From Scylla paramamosain (taxonomy: Eukaryota; Arthropoda; Malacostraca; Decapoda; Portunidae), in the NCBI RefSeq assembly GCF_035594125.1, contig NC_087181.1, forward strand, positions 7,054,840 to 7,118,839: a DNA stretch of 64,000 bases, given 5' to 3'. A model generated the notes under the pieces. That model made no database searches. It was not told the DNA's origin and was given only the letters and a program-made list of their open reading frames with translations. The position numbers were made by a program, and so were the translations under genes. How positions within the stretch are numbered: the stretch's first letter is position 1; every line of letters starts with the position of its first letter. This document shows positions 47,118 to 63,100 of this stretch, one piece after another.

Positions 47118-49324
47118 GTACCGAGATGCCAAAATTCTGGGAAAATTCAGGGCAATCATATGATAAAAGAATATTATCAAAAAAGTTAATTTCAGCTTTT
47201 TATTCGGACTGTTATGTACCAAAACCTAAAGTGCATACAAAGCACTTTGCATGAGGAAGTTAAACGACCTTACCAGAAATCTATGTTTTGAGTGTTTTTT
47301 TTTTAGCATGTTAGGCACTAAAAGGATAAATAATAAGGAACTCACTCTATATGGGAATCCAAAACAAAGTTACTGAAAACGTGTCTTCTCAGTGTTTTAC
47401 GTAGAAAAACGCTAAAACGGATAAAAAACAACCAATATCAAGAAATAGAGAAACGTTACTAAAAAGGTATATTTTTAATATTTTTGAGCTTACCTACAAA
47501 AAAAAAAACGCGAAAATTGATGCAAAGCACTCTACATTGGGAAACAAAAGGACATTGAAAGAAAAGTGTATAATAAGTGTTTTATAGTTCAAAAGAACCA
47601 CAAGGCAAAATCTCGTGTATATGGATAGGTTTCCTAGATAAAAAAAAATGCTAAAACTCATGTATAACACTCCTAATTGAGAAACAGAACAACCTTAATA
47701 AATGCATGTATTTTGAGTGCTTTTAACATTCATAGTTACCAAAACCCCAAATTGCATGCGAAAATAGATTTCTGGGGAAAAAAAAAAATAAGACTTTACC
47801 AGAAAAGTGTCTTTTAAGTGTATTTGAGAGTGATACGCAATAAAGCACTAAAAAGGAGGGCAATCACATTACATTGGAGGAAAACGAATTTTTTACCAAG
47901 AATTTGCCTTAGAGTGTTTTTGAGCTCCATATATACCAAAAAACTAAAACGCATGCAAAACACTCTTTAAGGTGAAACAAAATACATTAACAAAAACATG
48001 TATTTTGAGTGTTTTTGATAATGTTACCAATAAAAACGCTTAAATACATGTAAAGAACTCAATTTTTGGGAAATGAAAGGAGATTACGAGAAACGTGTAT
48101 TAATAGTGTTTTTAAGTTCATTAATTACCAAAAAGCTAAAAGCCACAAATAACACACTTTATTGAGAAACAATAAATAAATAAAAAAATACGTTATTTTT
48201 TTTCTTTCTTATTCATCTTCACAGGTACCGATATGCCAAAATTCGGGCAAAATTCAGGAAATTATGTGAAATAAAAACATTATCAAAAAAGTTAAATTTA
48301 GCTTCTTTTTTCGGACTGTTATGTACCAAACCCCTAAAGTGCAAGCAAAGCCACTTATATGGGGAAATTAAACGTCTTAGCAAGAAAATGGTCTTATGAG
48401 TGTTTTTCAGCATCTTAGGAACCAACACGATAAATAACATGGAAATCAATCTATATAGGAATCCAAAACAAAATTACTAAAAACGTGTCTTTTCGGTGTT
48501 TTACGTAGAAAAACGCTAAAACGGATGCAAACAAACCAATATGAAGAAATAAAATAACATTACCAAAAAGGTATATTTTGAGTGTTTTTGAAATTGTTAC
48601 CTACAAAAAAAGCGAAAATGGATGGAAAGCACTCTATATTGGGAAGCAAAAGGACATTACGAGAAACATGTATAATGAGTGTTTTATAGTTTCACAAGAA
48701 CTACAGGGCAAAAAACGCAAAAACCCGTGTATATAGAGACGTTTCTTACATTCCAAATTGCTGAAACTCTAGAACAACACTCTTAATTGAGAAAAAGAAC
48801 AATCTTACTAAATGCGTGTGTTTTGAGTGCTTTTCACATCCTTAGTTACCAAAACCCCAAATTGCATGCGAAACCAGCTTTATGTGGGAATAAAATGACA
48901 TTACCAGAAAAATGTCTTTTGAGTGTTTTTGAGCGTATTAGGCAATAAACAACTAAAAAGAAGGGCAATCACATTACATTGGAATAAAACCAATTTTTAA
49001 CAAGATTTTGCCTTTAAGTGTATTTGAGCTCCTTATATACCAAAACACTAAAATGCATGTAAAATAAACTTTATGGTGAAACAGAATAACATTACCGAGA
49101 ACATATATTTTGAGTGTTTTTCATCATGTTACCAATAAAAACGCTTAAATACATGGAAAGAACCCTATTTTTGGGAAACGAAAGGACATTACGAGAAACG
49201 TGTATTATGAGTGTTTTAAGTTCATTAAGTACGAAAAAGCTAAAAGCCAAAAATTACACTCTTCATTGAGAAAAAAAAAAAAAAAAACAAGATATTTTTT
49301 TTTAATTCTCATTCATCTTCACAG
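47118..49324 (+). repeat. Type b and type c units, homologous to 29552-31744
   Basis: Unit anchors are at 47118 (b) and 48225 (c). The b unit has a decayed form of the M2 palindrome (47234-47253, one mismatch). The c unit shares 'aaacgtcttagcaagaaaa' with 30785. Similarity to 29552-31744 looks clearly higher than to other b-c pairs. Confidence 0.86.
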
Positions 49325-50330
49325 GTAACGAGGTGCCAAAATTCGGGCAAAGTTCATTAAATTATATGAAATAAGAACATTATCAAAAAAGTTAAATTTA
49401 GCTTTTTTATTCGGACTTATGTACCAAACCCCTAAAGTGCATGCAAAGCCACCTATATGGGAAAATTAAACTTTTTTGCCAGAAAACTGTCTTATGAGTG
49501 TTTTTCAGCATGTTAGGATCCAACACGATAAAACCCAAGGAAGTCAATCTATATGGGAATCCAAAACAAAATTACTGAATACGTGTCTTTTCGGTGTTTT
49601 ACGTACAAAACGCTAAAACGGATGCAAACCAAAAAGCTATATTTTGAGTGTTTTGAAATTGTTACCTACAAAAAACGCGAAAATGGATGGAAAGCACTCT
49701 ATATTGGGAAGCAAAAGGCACCAAAAAAGCATGTTAGGCATCAAAACGATAAATAAAATGAAAGTCACTCTATATGGAAATCCAAAACAAAATTACTGGA
49801 AACGTGTCTTTTAAAAGATTTACGTAGAAAAACGCTAAAAGGGATGCAAACCAACCAATATGAAGAAATAGAATAACCTTACCAAAAAAAAATATATTTT
49901 GTGTGTTCTTGAGCTTGTTACATAAAAAAAACACGAAAATGGATGCAAAGCACTCTATATAAGGAAAAAAAAGGACATAACGAGAAACGTGTATAATGAG
50001 TGTTTTATAGTTTCACCAGAATCACAAGGCAAAAAACGCAAAAACTCGACTAAGATACGAAAATACTAAAACTCATGAATAACACTCTTAATCAAGAAAC
50101 AGAACAACCTTAATAAATAAGTGTATTTTGAGTGTTTTTTTACATTCTTAGTTACCAAAACCCAAATTTCCATGCGAAACTAGCCTTATGTGGGAAAAAA
50201 ATGACATTACCAGAAAAGTGTCTTTGAGTGTTTTTGGGCGTGTTAGGCAATAAAGCACTAAAAAGCAGGGCAATCCCATTACATGGGAATAAAACCAACT
50301 TTTACGGAGAACTTGCCTTTTAGTGTTTTT
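49325..50330 (+). repeat. Type c unit joined to a type d unit, arm of inverted repeat 4
   Basis: Type c M1-M5 join a type d M3 near 49715-49735 ('aaaaggcaccaaaaaagc'), the same join as near 32175. Type d M3-M8 follow, ending at 'ttttagtgtttttgac'. M6 has lost part of its insertion near 50048 ('aaaaactcgactaagatacg'). Confidence 0.86.
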
Positions 50331-50783
50331 GACACACATTTAGTAAGCTTGCTCTGTTTCTCAATTAAGAGTGTTATTCATGAGTTTCAGCATATACACG
50401 AATTTTTAAGTTTTTTGCCTTGTGGTTTTTTTGAACTATAAAACATTCATTATATACTTTTCTCGCAATATTCCCTTGTTTCCCAATATAGAGTGCTTTG
50501 TATCCATTTTAGCGTTTTTTTTTTGTAGGTAACAAGCTCAAAAAACACTCAAAATATATATTTTTCGTAATGTTTTTCTGCTTCTTGATATTGGTTAGTT
50601 TGTATCAGTTTTAGCGTTTTTCTACGTAAAACACTGAGAAGACACGTTTTCAGTCATTTTCTTTTGGATTCCCACATAGAGTGAATTCCTTATTATATAT
50701 CGTTTTGGTGTCTAACATGCTGAAAAACACTCAAAAGACAGATTTCTGGTAAGGTCTTTAATTTCCTCGAGTGGGAGGCTTTC
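50331..50783 (-). repeat. Inverted HOR block 4
   Basis: On the minus strand M2 to M6 read in order. M6 is shorter here: about 25 bases between 'atgagtttcagcat' and 'atacacgaattttt' are missing. Edges match the other blocks. Confidence 0.92.
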
Positions 50784-53292
50784 AATGTCTTTTCAGTGTT
50801 TTTCAGCGTGTTACGCAATAAAGCACTAAAAGCCAGGGCAATCACATTACGAGTACATGGGAATAAAACCAAATTTTACCAAGAACTTGCCTTTAAATGT
50901 TTTTGAGCTTCTTACATACCAAAACGCTAAAACGCATGAAAAATACATTTTATGGAGAAACAGAACTACATCACCAAATACTCGTACATGTATTTTGAGT
51001 GTTTTTTATCATGTAATCTATAAAAACGCTGAAACACATGCAAAGAACCTTATGTTTGGGAAACGAAAGGACATTACGAGAAACGTTTATTATCAGTGAT
51101 TTTTAAGTTCCTTCAGTAACAAAAAGCTAAAACCCACAAAAAACACTCTTTAGAAAAAAAATAATAATAAATAAAAAAAATAAAAAAATGGAATTTTTTT
51201 TTTTTTTTTGTTATTGATCTTCATAGGTACCGATATGCCAAAATTCTGCCAAAATTCAGGGAATTTATTTGGAAAAAAAAACATTATCATAAAAGCTTTT
51301 TTTCGGATTGTTATGTACCAAACCCTAAAGTGCATGGAAAGCCACGTATATAGGGAAGTTAAACGACTATACCAGAAACCTGTCTTTTCAGTGTTTTTCA
51401 GCATGTTAGGCAAGAAAACGATAAATAATATGGAAGTCATTCAATATGTGAAATCAAAAGAAGATTACTGAAAACGTTTCTTTTCACTGTTTTACGTAGA
51501 AAAACGCTGAAGCGGATACAAACCATCCTATATGAAGAAATAGAATAACATTACCAAAAAGATATATTTTGAGTGTTTTTGAGCTTGTTACCTACAAAAA
51601 ATGGAAAAATGGATGTAAAGCACCCTATATTAGGAAACAAAAGGACATTACGAGAAACGTGTATAATGAGTGTTTTATAGTTTTAAAAGAACCACAACGC
51701 AAGAACTCGTGTATATAGAGAAATTTCTAACATTCCAAAATAAATAAATGCAAAGCCTCCAATAGGAGGAAATTAAACGACCTTACCAGAAATCTGTGTT
51801 TTGAGTGTTTTTTAGCATGTTAGGCACCAAAACGATAAATAATAAGGAACTCACTCTATTTGGGAATCCAAAACAAAGTTACTGAAAACGTGTCTTATCA
51901 GTGTATTACGTAGAAAAACGTTAAAACTGATGGAAACCAACCAATATCAAGAAATAGAAAAACGTTACCAAAAAGGTATATTTTGATTGTTTTTGAGCTT
52001 TTTACCTACAAAAAACGCGAAAATTGATGTGAGGCACTCTATATTAGGAAACAAAACGACATTGCAAGAGAAGTGTATAATGAGTGTTTTATAGTTCAAA
52101 AGAACCACAAAGCAAAAAACGCAAAAACTCGTGTATATAGAGAGATTTCCTACATACCAAAATGCTGAAACTCATGAATAAAACTCTTAATTGAGAAACA
52201 GAACACCTTAATAAATGCGAGTATTTTGAGTGCTTTTCACATTCTTAGTTACCAAAACCCCAAATAACATGCGAAACCACCTTTATGTGAGAAAAAATGA
52301 CATTACCAGAAAAGTGTCTTTTAAGTGTTTTTGAGCGTTATGGGCAATAAACCACTAAAAAGCAGGGCAATCATTTTACATTGGAATAACACAAATTTAT
52401 ACAAAAAAAATTGCCTTTAAGTGTTTTTAAGCTCCTTATATTACTAAAATTACTAAAAACGTGTCTTTTCGGTGTTTTACGTAGAAAAACGCTAAAACGG
52501 ATGCAAACAAACCAATATGAAGAAATTAAATAACATTACCAAAAAGGTATATTTTGAGTGTTTTTGAAATTGTTACCTACAAAAAAAAAAACGAAAATGG
52601 ATAGAAAGAACTCTATATTGGGAAGCAAAAGGACATTACAAGAAACATGTATAATGAGTGTTTTATAGTTTCACAAGAACTAGAGGGCAAAAAACGCAAA
52701 AAATCGTGTATATAGAGAAGTTTCTTACATTCTAAAATGCTGAAACTCTGGAACAACACTCTTAATTGAGAAACAGAACAATCTTACTAAATGCCTGTAT
52801 TTTGAGTGCTTTTCACATTCTTAGTTACCAAAATCCCAAATTACATGCGAAACCAACTTTATGTGGGAAAAAAAATGACATTACCAGAAAAATGTCTTTA
52901 GAGTGTTTTTGAGCGTGTTAGGCAATAAAGCACTAAAAAGCAGAGCAAACACATTACATTGGAATAAAACCAATTTATTAACAAGAAGTGTTTTTGAGCT
53001 CCTTATATACCAAAACACAAAAACGCATGCAAAATACACTTCATGGTGAAACAGAAGAACATTACCAAAAACATGTATTTTGAGTGTTTTTGATCATGTT
53101 ACCAATAAAAACGCTTAAACACATGCAAAGAAACCTATTTTGGGGAAACTAAAGGACATTACGAGAAACGTGTATAATGAGTGTTTTTAAGTTCCTTAAC
53201 TACCAAAAAAGCTAAAACCCACAAATAACACTCTTTACAGAGAAAAAAAAAAATGAAATATAATTTTTTTTTTTTCTTATTCATCTTTATAG
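50784..53292 (+). repeat. M8-M11, type e / type b fusion, then partial type c
   Basis: M8 (with ttacgc) to M11 fill 50784-51226. Type e starts at 51227 and fuses to a type b M2 near 51758, as near 16757. Near 52442 M9 jumps to M3 ('cttatattactaaaattact'), beginning a type c stretch that runs to the next k unit. M8 contains reciprocal 6-base insertions at 50851 and 50981. Confidence 0.85.
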
Positions 53293-54990
53293 GTACTGAG
53301 ATGCCAAAATTCTGGCAATATTGTTTGGGAATCGAAAAGAAAATTACTGAAAACGTGTCTTTTCGGTGTTTTACGTAGAAAAACGCTAAAACAGATGAAA
53401 ACCAACCAATATGAAGAAATAGAATAGCATTACCAAAGAGGTATATTTTGAGTGTTTTTGAGCTTGATACCTATATAAAATGCGAAAATTGATGCAAAGC
53501 ACTCCCTATTGGGAAAGAAAAGGACATTACGAGAATTATGTAAAATGAGTGTCTTATTATTTTCGGGCAAAAGAACTTGTGCTTCAGAAAAACCACAAAG
53601 CAAAAAAAGCAAAATCTCGTGTATATAAAGAAGTTTCTTAGATACCAAAATGCTGAAACTCATGAATAACAATCTTAATTGAGAAACAGAACAACATTAC
53701 CAAATCCGTGTATTTTGAGTGTTTTTTTTCACATTCTTCGCAAAACCATAAATAGCATGCGAAACTAGCTTTATGTGGGAAAAAAAAATTACACTGAAAG
53801 TGTTTTGACCGTGTTAAGCAATAAAGCACTAAAAACCACGGCAATCAAATTACATTGGAATAAAACCAGCTTTTAACAAGAACTTGCCTTGAAGTGTTTT
53901 TCAGCTCCTTACATAACAAATTGCTAAAACGCATGCAAAACACTCCTTTATAGAGAAGCAGAATAACAATACCAAAAACAAGTGTTTTCAGTGTTTTTTA
54001 TCATGTTACCTATAAAAACGCTTTATTACATGCAAAGATCCCCATATTTGGGAAACGAAAGTACATTATGAGAAATGTGTATTATGAATGTTTTTAAGTT
54101 CCTTAAGTACCAAAACGTTAAAACCTACAAATAACACTCTTTATAGAGAAAAATAAAAATAGCATTTTTATTTTTTCCTTATTGATGTTCATAGGTACCA
54201 ACATGCCAAAATTCTCCCAAAATTCAGAGAACTTTTGTGGAAAAAACATTATCGAAAAAGTTAATTTTACCTATTTTTTTCGGAATTATGTTCCAAACCA
54301 TAAAGTGTATGCAAAGCCACCTATCTGATGAAATTTAACGACTCTACAAGAAACCTGTCTTTTGAGTGTTTTTCTGCATGTTAGGCACAAAAACAATAAA
54401 TAATATGAAAGTCACTATATGGAAATCCAAAACAAAATTACTGAAAACGTGTCTTTTAAAAGATTTACGTAGGAAAACGCTAAAACGGATGCAATCCAAC
54501 CAATATGAAGAAATAGAATAACATTACCGAAAAAGTATATATTGTGTGTTTTTGAGCTTGTTACATTAAAAAAACGCGAAAATGGATGCAAACCACTCTA
54601 TATAAGGAAAAAAAAGGCATATAGAGAAACGTGTATAATGAGTGTTTTATAGTTTCACCAGAATCAGAAGGCAAAAAACGCAAAAACTCGACTGTATGGA
54701 GAAGTTTCTAAGATGCCAAAATACTGAAACTCATGAATAACACTCTTAATCAAGAAACAGAACAACCTTACTAAATGCGTGTATTTTGAGTGTTTTTTTT
54801 TACATTCTTAGTTACCAAAACCCCAAATTCCATGCGAAACTAGCTTTATGTGGGAAAAAAATGACATTACCAGAAAAGTGTCTTTGAATGTTTTTGAGCG
54901 TGTTAGGCAATAAAGCACTAAAAAGCAGGGCAATCACATTACATGGGAATAAAACCAACTTTTACGAAGAACTTGCCTTTTAGTATTTTT
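53293..54990 (+). repeat. Type k and type d units, second 20-kb block
   Basis: The k unit (53293-54194) has the M1 jump ('ctggcaatattgtttgggaa'); its M6 hairpin is degraded ('cttgtgcttcag'). The d unit (54195-54990) carries all d markers and ends at 'ttttagtatttttgac'. Both match 33108-34836 with frequent single-base differences. Confidence 0.87.
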
Positions 54991-55495
54991 GACACGCACT
55001 TAGTAAGGTTGCTCTGTTTCTCAATTAAGAGTGTTATTTTTGAGTTTCAGCATTTTGGTATATAGGAAACTTCTCCATATACACGAGTTTTTGCGTTTTT
55101 TGCCTTTTTGTTTTTTTGAACTATAAAAGATGCCTTGTGGTTTTTGTGAACTATAAAATATTCATTATACTTTTTTCTTGCAATGTCCCTTTGTTTCCTA
55201 ATGTAGAGTGGTTTGTATCAATTTTTGCGTTTGTTTTTGTAGGTAACAAGCTGAAAAACACTCAAAATATACATTTTTGGTAATGTTTTTCTGCTTCTTG
55301 ATATTGGTTGCTTTGTGTCAGGTTTTTGCGTTTTTCTACGTAAAACATTGAGAAGACACGTTTTCATTAATTTTCTTTTGGATTCCCACATAGCGTGAGT
55401 TCCTTATTATTTATCGTTTTGGTGCCTAACATGCTGAAAAACACTCAAAAGACAGATTTCTGGTAACGTCTTTAATTTCCTCATATAAGAGGTTT
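54991..55495 (-). repeat. Inverted HOR block 5 with a small internal duplication
   Basis: It has the same extent and edges as blocks 1-4. It is longer because a segment with 'gaactataaaa' is doubled at about 55101-55160. Reversed M2-M6 are otherwise complete. Confidence 0.91.
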
Positions 55496-57140
<1,645 letters not shown>

Positions 57141-60100
57141 GTACCGAAATGCCAAAATTCTAGGTAAATTCAGGGCAATCATATGATAAAACAATATTAT
57201 AAAAAATTGTAATTTCAGCTTTTTTTTCGGACTCTTATGTACCAAACCCTAAAGTGCACGCAAAGCCTACAATATGAGGAAATTAAACGACCTTACCAGA
57301 AATTTGTGTTTTGTGTGTTTTTTTTTTAGCATGTTAGGCACCAAAACGATAAATAATAAGTAACTCACTCAAATTGGGAATCCAAAACAATTTTATTGAA
57401 AACGTGTCTTCTCAGTGTTTTACGTAGAAAAACGTTAAAACGGATGCAAACCAACCAATATCAAGAAATAGAAAAACGTTACCAAAAAGGTATATTTTGA
57501 GTGTTTTTGAGCTTTTTACCTACAAAAACGCGAAAATTGATGGAAAGCACTCTATATTGGGAAAGACAAGGACATTGCAAGAAAAGTGTTTTATAAACAC
57601 TTTTAAAAGTGATTGTTTTATAGTTCAAAAGAACCACAAAGCAAACAACGCAAAAACTTGTGTATATGAAGAGATTTACTAGATACCAAAATGCTGAAAC
57701 TCATAACACTCTTAATTAAAAAACAGAACAACCTTACTAAATGCGTGTATTTTGAGTGCTTTTCACATTCTTAGTCACCAAAAACCCCAAATTACATGCG
57801 AAAATAGCTTTGTGGGGAAAAAAAATGACTTTACCAGAAAAGTGTCTTTTGAGTGTTTTTCAGCGTGATAGGTAATAAAGCACTCAAAAGCAGGGCAATC
57901 ACATTACATTGGAATAAAACCATTTTTTACCAAGAACTTGCCTTTAAGTGTTTTGAGCTCCTTATATACAAAACTGCTAAAACCCATGCAAAACACACTT
58001 TATGGAAAAACAGAATAACATTACCAAAACCTTGTATTTTGAGTGTTTTTTATCATGTTATCTATAAAAACGCTTAAATACATGCAAAGAACCTTATGCT
58101 TGGGAAACGAAAGGACATTACGAGAAACGTGTATTATGAGTGTTTTTAAGTTCCTTAAGTACCAAAAAGGTAAATCCCACAAATAACACTCTTTATTGAG
58201 AAAAAATAAATAAATATATAAAAAATAAAAAATAGGATTTTTTTTTATTTATCTTCATAAGTACCGAGATGCCAAAATTCTGGGAAAATTCAGGACAATT
58301 ATATGATAAAAGAATATTATCAAAAAAGTTAATTTTAGCTTTTTTTTCGGACTGTTATGTACCAAACCCTAAAGTGCATGCAAAGCCTAAAGTGCATGCA
58401 AATATGAGGAAATTAAACGACCTTATCAGAAATCTCTCTTTTGAGTGTTGTTCAACATGTTAGGCACCAAAACAATAAATAATAAGGAACTCACTCTATA
58501 TGGGAATTTAAAACAAAATTACTGAAAACGTGTGTTCTCAGTGTTTTACGTAGAAGCCTAAAGTGCATGCAAATATGAGGAAATTAAACGACCTTATCAG
58601 AAATCTCTCTTTTGAGTGTTGTTCAACATGTTAGGCACCAAAACAATAAATAATAAGGAACTCACTCTATATGGGAATTTAAAACAAAATTACTGAAAAC
58701 GTGTGTTCTCAGTGTTTTACGTAGAAAAACACTAAAACGGATGCAAACAAACCAATATAAAGAAATAGAAAAACATTACCAAAAAGGTATATTTTGAGTG
58801 TTTTTGAGCTTGTTACCTATAAAAAAACACGAAAATTGATGCAAAGCACTCTATAATGGGATAGAAAAGGACATTGCAAGAAAAGTGTATAATGAGTGTT
58901 TTATAGTTCAAAAGAACCACAAGGCAAAAAATGCAAAAAACTAGTGTATATGAAGAAGTTTCTTACATACGAAAATGCTGAAACTCATGAACAACACTGT
59001 TAATCGAAAAACAGAACAGTCTTACTAAATGTGTGTATTTTGAGTGCTTTTCACATTCTTAGTTACCAAAACCCTAAATTGCATGTGAAACCAGCTTTAT
59101 GTGGGAAAAAAAATGACATTACAAGAAAAATGTCTTTTGAGTGTTTTTGAGCGTGTTAGGCAATAAAGCACTAAAAAGCAGGGTAATCACATTACATTGG
59201 AATAAAACCAATTTTTCAATAAGAACTTGCCTTTAAGTGTTTTTGAGCTCCTTATATACCAAAACACTAATACGCATGCAAAATACACTTTATGGTGAAA
59301 CAGAATAACATTAACAAAAACATGTATTTTGAGTGTTTTTGATCATGTTACCAATAAAAACGCTTAAATACATGCAAAGAACCCTATTTTTGGGAAACGA
59401 AAGGACATTACTAGAAACGTGTATTATGAGTGTTTTTAAAATCATTAAGTATGAAAAAGCTAACAGCCACAAATTACACTCTTTATTGAGAAAAAAAAAT
59501 AATTAAAAAAATACGATATTTTTTTTTTCATTCTTATTCATATTCACAGGTAACGAGGTGCCAAAATTGGGGCAAAGTTCAGGAAATTATATGAAATAAG
59601 AACATTATCAAAAAAGTTAAATTTAGTTTATTTTTCGAACTGTTATTTACCAAACCCGTAAAGTGCATGCAAAGCCACCTTTATGGGGAAATTAAACCTC
59701 TTTGCCAGAAAACTGTTTTATGAGTGTTTTTCAGCATGTTAGGAACCAACACGATAAAACCCAAGGAAGTCAATCTATATAGGAATCGAAAACACAATTA
59801 ATGAAAACGTGTCTTTTCGGTGTTTTACGTAGAAAAACGCTAAAACGGATGCAAACCAACCAAAATGAAGAAATAGAATAACATTACCAAAAAGGTATAT
59901 TTTGAGTGTTTTTTGTAATTGTTACCTACAAAAAATGCGAAAATGGATGGAAAGCACTCTATATAGGGAAGAAAAAAGGACATTACGAGAAACGTGTATA
60001 ATGAGTGTTTTATAGTTTCACCAGAACCACAAGGCAAAAAAAACGCAAAAACTCGTGTATATAAAGAAGTTTCTTACATTCCAAAATGCTGAAACTCATG

Positions 60101-63100
60101 AATAAGACTTTTAATTGAGAAACAGAACAACTTTACTAAATGCGTGTATTTTGAGTGCTTTTCACATTCTTAGTTACAAAAATCCGAAATTACAAGCAAA
60201 ACTAGTTTTACGTGGGAAAAAACGATATTACCAGAAAGGTGTCTTTTGAGTGTTTTAGATCGTGATATGCAACAAAGCACTAAAAAGCAGAACAATCATA
60301 TTACATGGGAATAAAACCAACTTTTACCAAAAATATGCCTTTAAGTGTTTTTAACTCCTTACATAACAAAACGATAAAATGCATGCAAAACACCCTTTAT
60401 GGGGAAACAAAATAACATTACCAAAAACATGAATTTTAAGTGGATATTACGAAAATTGTGTATTATGAGAGTTTTTAGGTTCCTTAAGTACCAAAAAGCT
60501 AAAACACACAAATAACACTCTTTATAGAGAGAAAAAAAATTTGAATACAAATTTTTTTTTTTTTTTGTTATTCATCTTCATAGGTACCGAGATGCCAAAG
60601 TTCTGGCAAAATTCAGGGAAATTAGGTAAAGAAAAAAAAATATAAAAAAAATCATTTCAGCTTTTTTCCGGAGTTATGTACCAAACCCTGAAGTGCATGC
60701 AAAGCCACCTATATGGGAAAATTACACGACTTTACTAGAAACCTGTACCAGAAGCAATTTCAACAATATTACTGAAAACAAGTCTTTTCAGAGATTTACG
60801 GAGAAAAACGCTAAAACAGATGCAAACCAACCAATTTGAAGAAATAGAATAACATTACTAAAAAGGTATATTTTGAGTGCTTGTTACCTACAAAAAATTC
60901 AAAAATGGATGGAAAACACTCTATATTAGGAAACAAAAGAACATTACGAAAAACGTGTATAATGAGTGTTTTATAGTTTCACAAGAACCACAAGGCAATA
61001 AACGCAAAAACTCGTGTATATAGAGAAGTTTCTTACATACCAAAATGATGAAATGCATGAATAACACTTTTAAATCGAGAAACAGAACTACCCTACCAAA
61101 TTGTGTATTTTGAGTGTTTTTCACATTCTTAGTTACGAAATTGCCAAATTACATGCGAAACTAGCTTTATGTGGGAAAAAAAAATGACATTACCAGAAAA
61201 ATGTCTTTTGAGTGTTTTTGAGCGTGATATGCAACAAAGCACTAAAAAGCAGAACAATCACATTACTTGGGAATAAAACCAACTTTTACGAAGAACTTGC
61301 CTAAATTTATGTTTTTTAAATCCTTACATACCAAAACGCTAAAACGCATGTAAGACACCCTTTATGGAGAAAGAGAATAACATTACCAAAATTACGTATT
61401 TTGAGTGTTTTTGATAATGTTACCTATAAAAACGCTTTAATACATGTAAAGAACCCTCTGTTTGTATAAGAAAAGGACATTACGAAAATCAAGTATTATG
61501 AATGTTTTTAAGTTCCTTAAGTACCAAAAATCTAAAACTCACAAATAACACTTTATAGAGAAAATAAAAATGTTATTCATCTTCATAGGTACCGAGATAC
61601 CAAAATTCTGGAAAAATTCAGGGAAATTTTGTAAAAAAAAAAATATTATAAAAAAAATAATTTTTGCTTATTTTTTTTCCGGAGTTATGTACCAAACCCT
61701 GAAGTTCATGCAAAGCCACCTATATGGAGAAATTACTCGACTTCACCAGAAACCTGTCTTTTGAGTGTTATTTCAGCAATTTCAACAATATTACTGAAAA
61801 CATGTCTTTTCAGTGATTTACGTAGAAAAACGCTAAAACGGATGCAAACCAACCAATATGAAGAAATAGAATAACATTTCCAAAATTATATATTTTGATG
61901 TGTTTGTTACCTACAAAAAAATGCAAAAATGGATGAAACGCACTCTATATTAGGAAAGAAAAGGACATTACGAGAAACGTGTATAATGAGTGTTTTATAG
62001 TTTCACAAGGCAAAAAACTCAAAAACTGAAAACATCTTTTATGGACAAACAGAATAACATTACCAAAAACATGTATTTTGAGTGTTTTTGATCATGTTAT
62101 CTATAAAAACGCTTAAATACATGCAAAGAACCATATGTTTGGGAAACGAAAGGACATTACGAGAAATATGTATTTTGAGTGTTTTTTAGTTCCTTAAGTA
62201 CCAAAAAGCTAAAACCCACAAATAACACTCTTTATTTAGAAAAATAAATAAATAAAAAATAAAAAAAAGGATTTTTAATTTTGTTATTTTTCTTCATAGG
62301 AACTGAGATGCCAAAATTCTGGGAAAATTCCGGGCTATTATATAATAAAAGAAAATGATCAAAAAAGTTAATTTTAGCTTTTTTTCGGACTGTTATATAC
62401 CAAACCCTAAAGTGCATGCAAAGCCTCTTATATGAGGAAATTAATCGACCTTAAAAGAAATCTGTCTTTTGAGTTATTTTCAGAATGTTAGGCACCAAAA
62501 CGATCAATAAATAAGGAACTCACTCTATATGGGAATCCAAAACAAAATTACTTGAAACGTGTCTTCTCAGTGTTTTACGTAGAAAAAAAGCTAAAACGGA
62601 TGCAAACCAACCAATATAAAAAAAAAAGAAAAACATTACCAAAAAGGTATATTTTGAGTATTTTTGAGCTTGTTACCTATAAAAAACGCGAAAATTGATG
62701 CAAAGCACTCTATATTAGGAAATAATAGGACATTGCAAGAAAAGTGTATAATTAGTGTGTTATAGTTCAAAAGAACCAAAAGGCAAAAAACGCAAAAACT
62801 TGTGGATATAGAGAAGTTTTCTACATACCAAAATGCTGAAACTCATGAATAACTTTTCTAATTGAGAAAGAGAACAAGCTTACTAAATGCGTGTATTTTG
62901 AGATTTTTTCACATTCTTAGTTACCGAAACCCCAAATTGCATGGGAAACCAGCTTTATGTGAGAAAAAAATGATATTACCAGAAAAATGTCTTTTGAGTG
63001 GTTTTGAGCCTGATAGGCAATAAAGCACTAAAAAGCAGGGCAATCACATTACATTTTGAATAAAACCAATTTTTATCAAGAACATGCCTTTAAGTGTTTT

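Noticed and set aside
15351..55495. Inverted blocks as terminal repeats of a DNA transposon or Helitron
   Set aside because: The blocks consist of ordinary satellite monomers, no coding or terminal motif was found, and the flanks show no target duplication that I could recognise.
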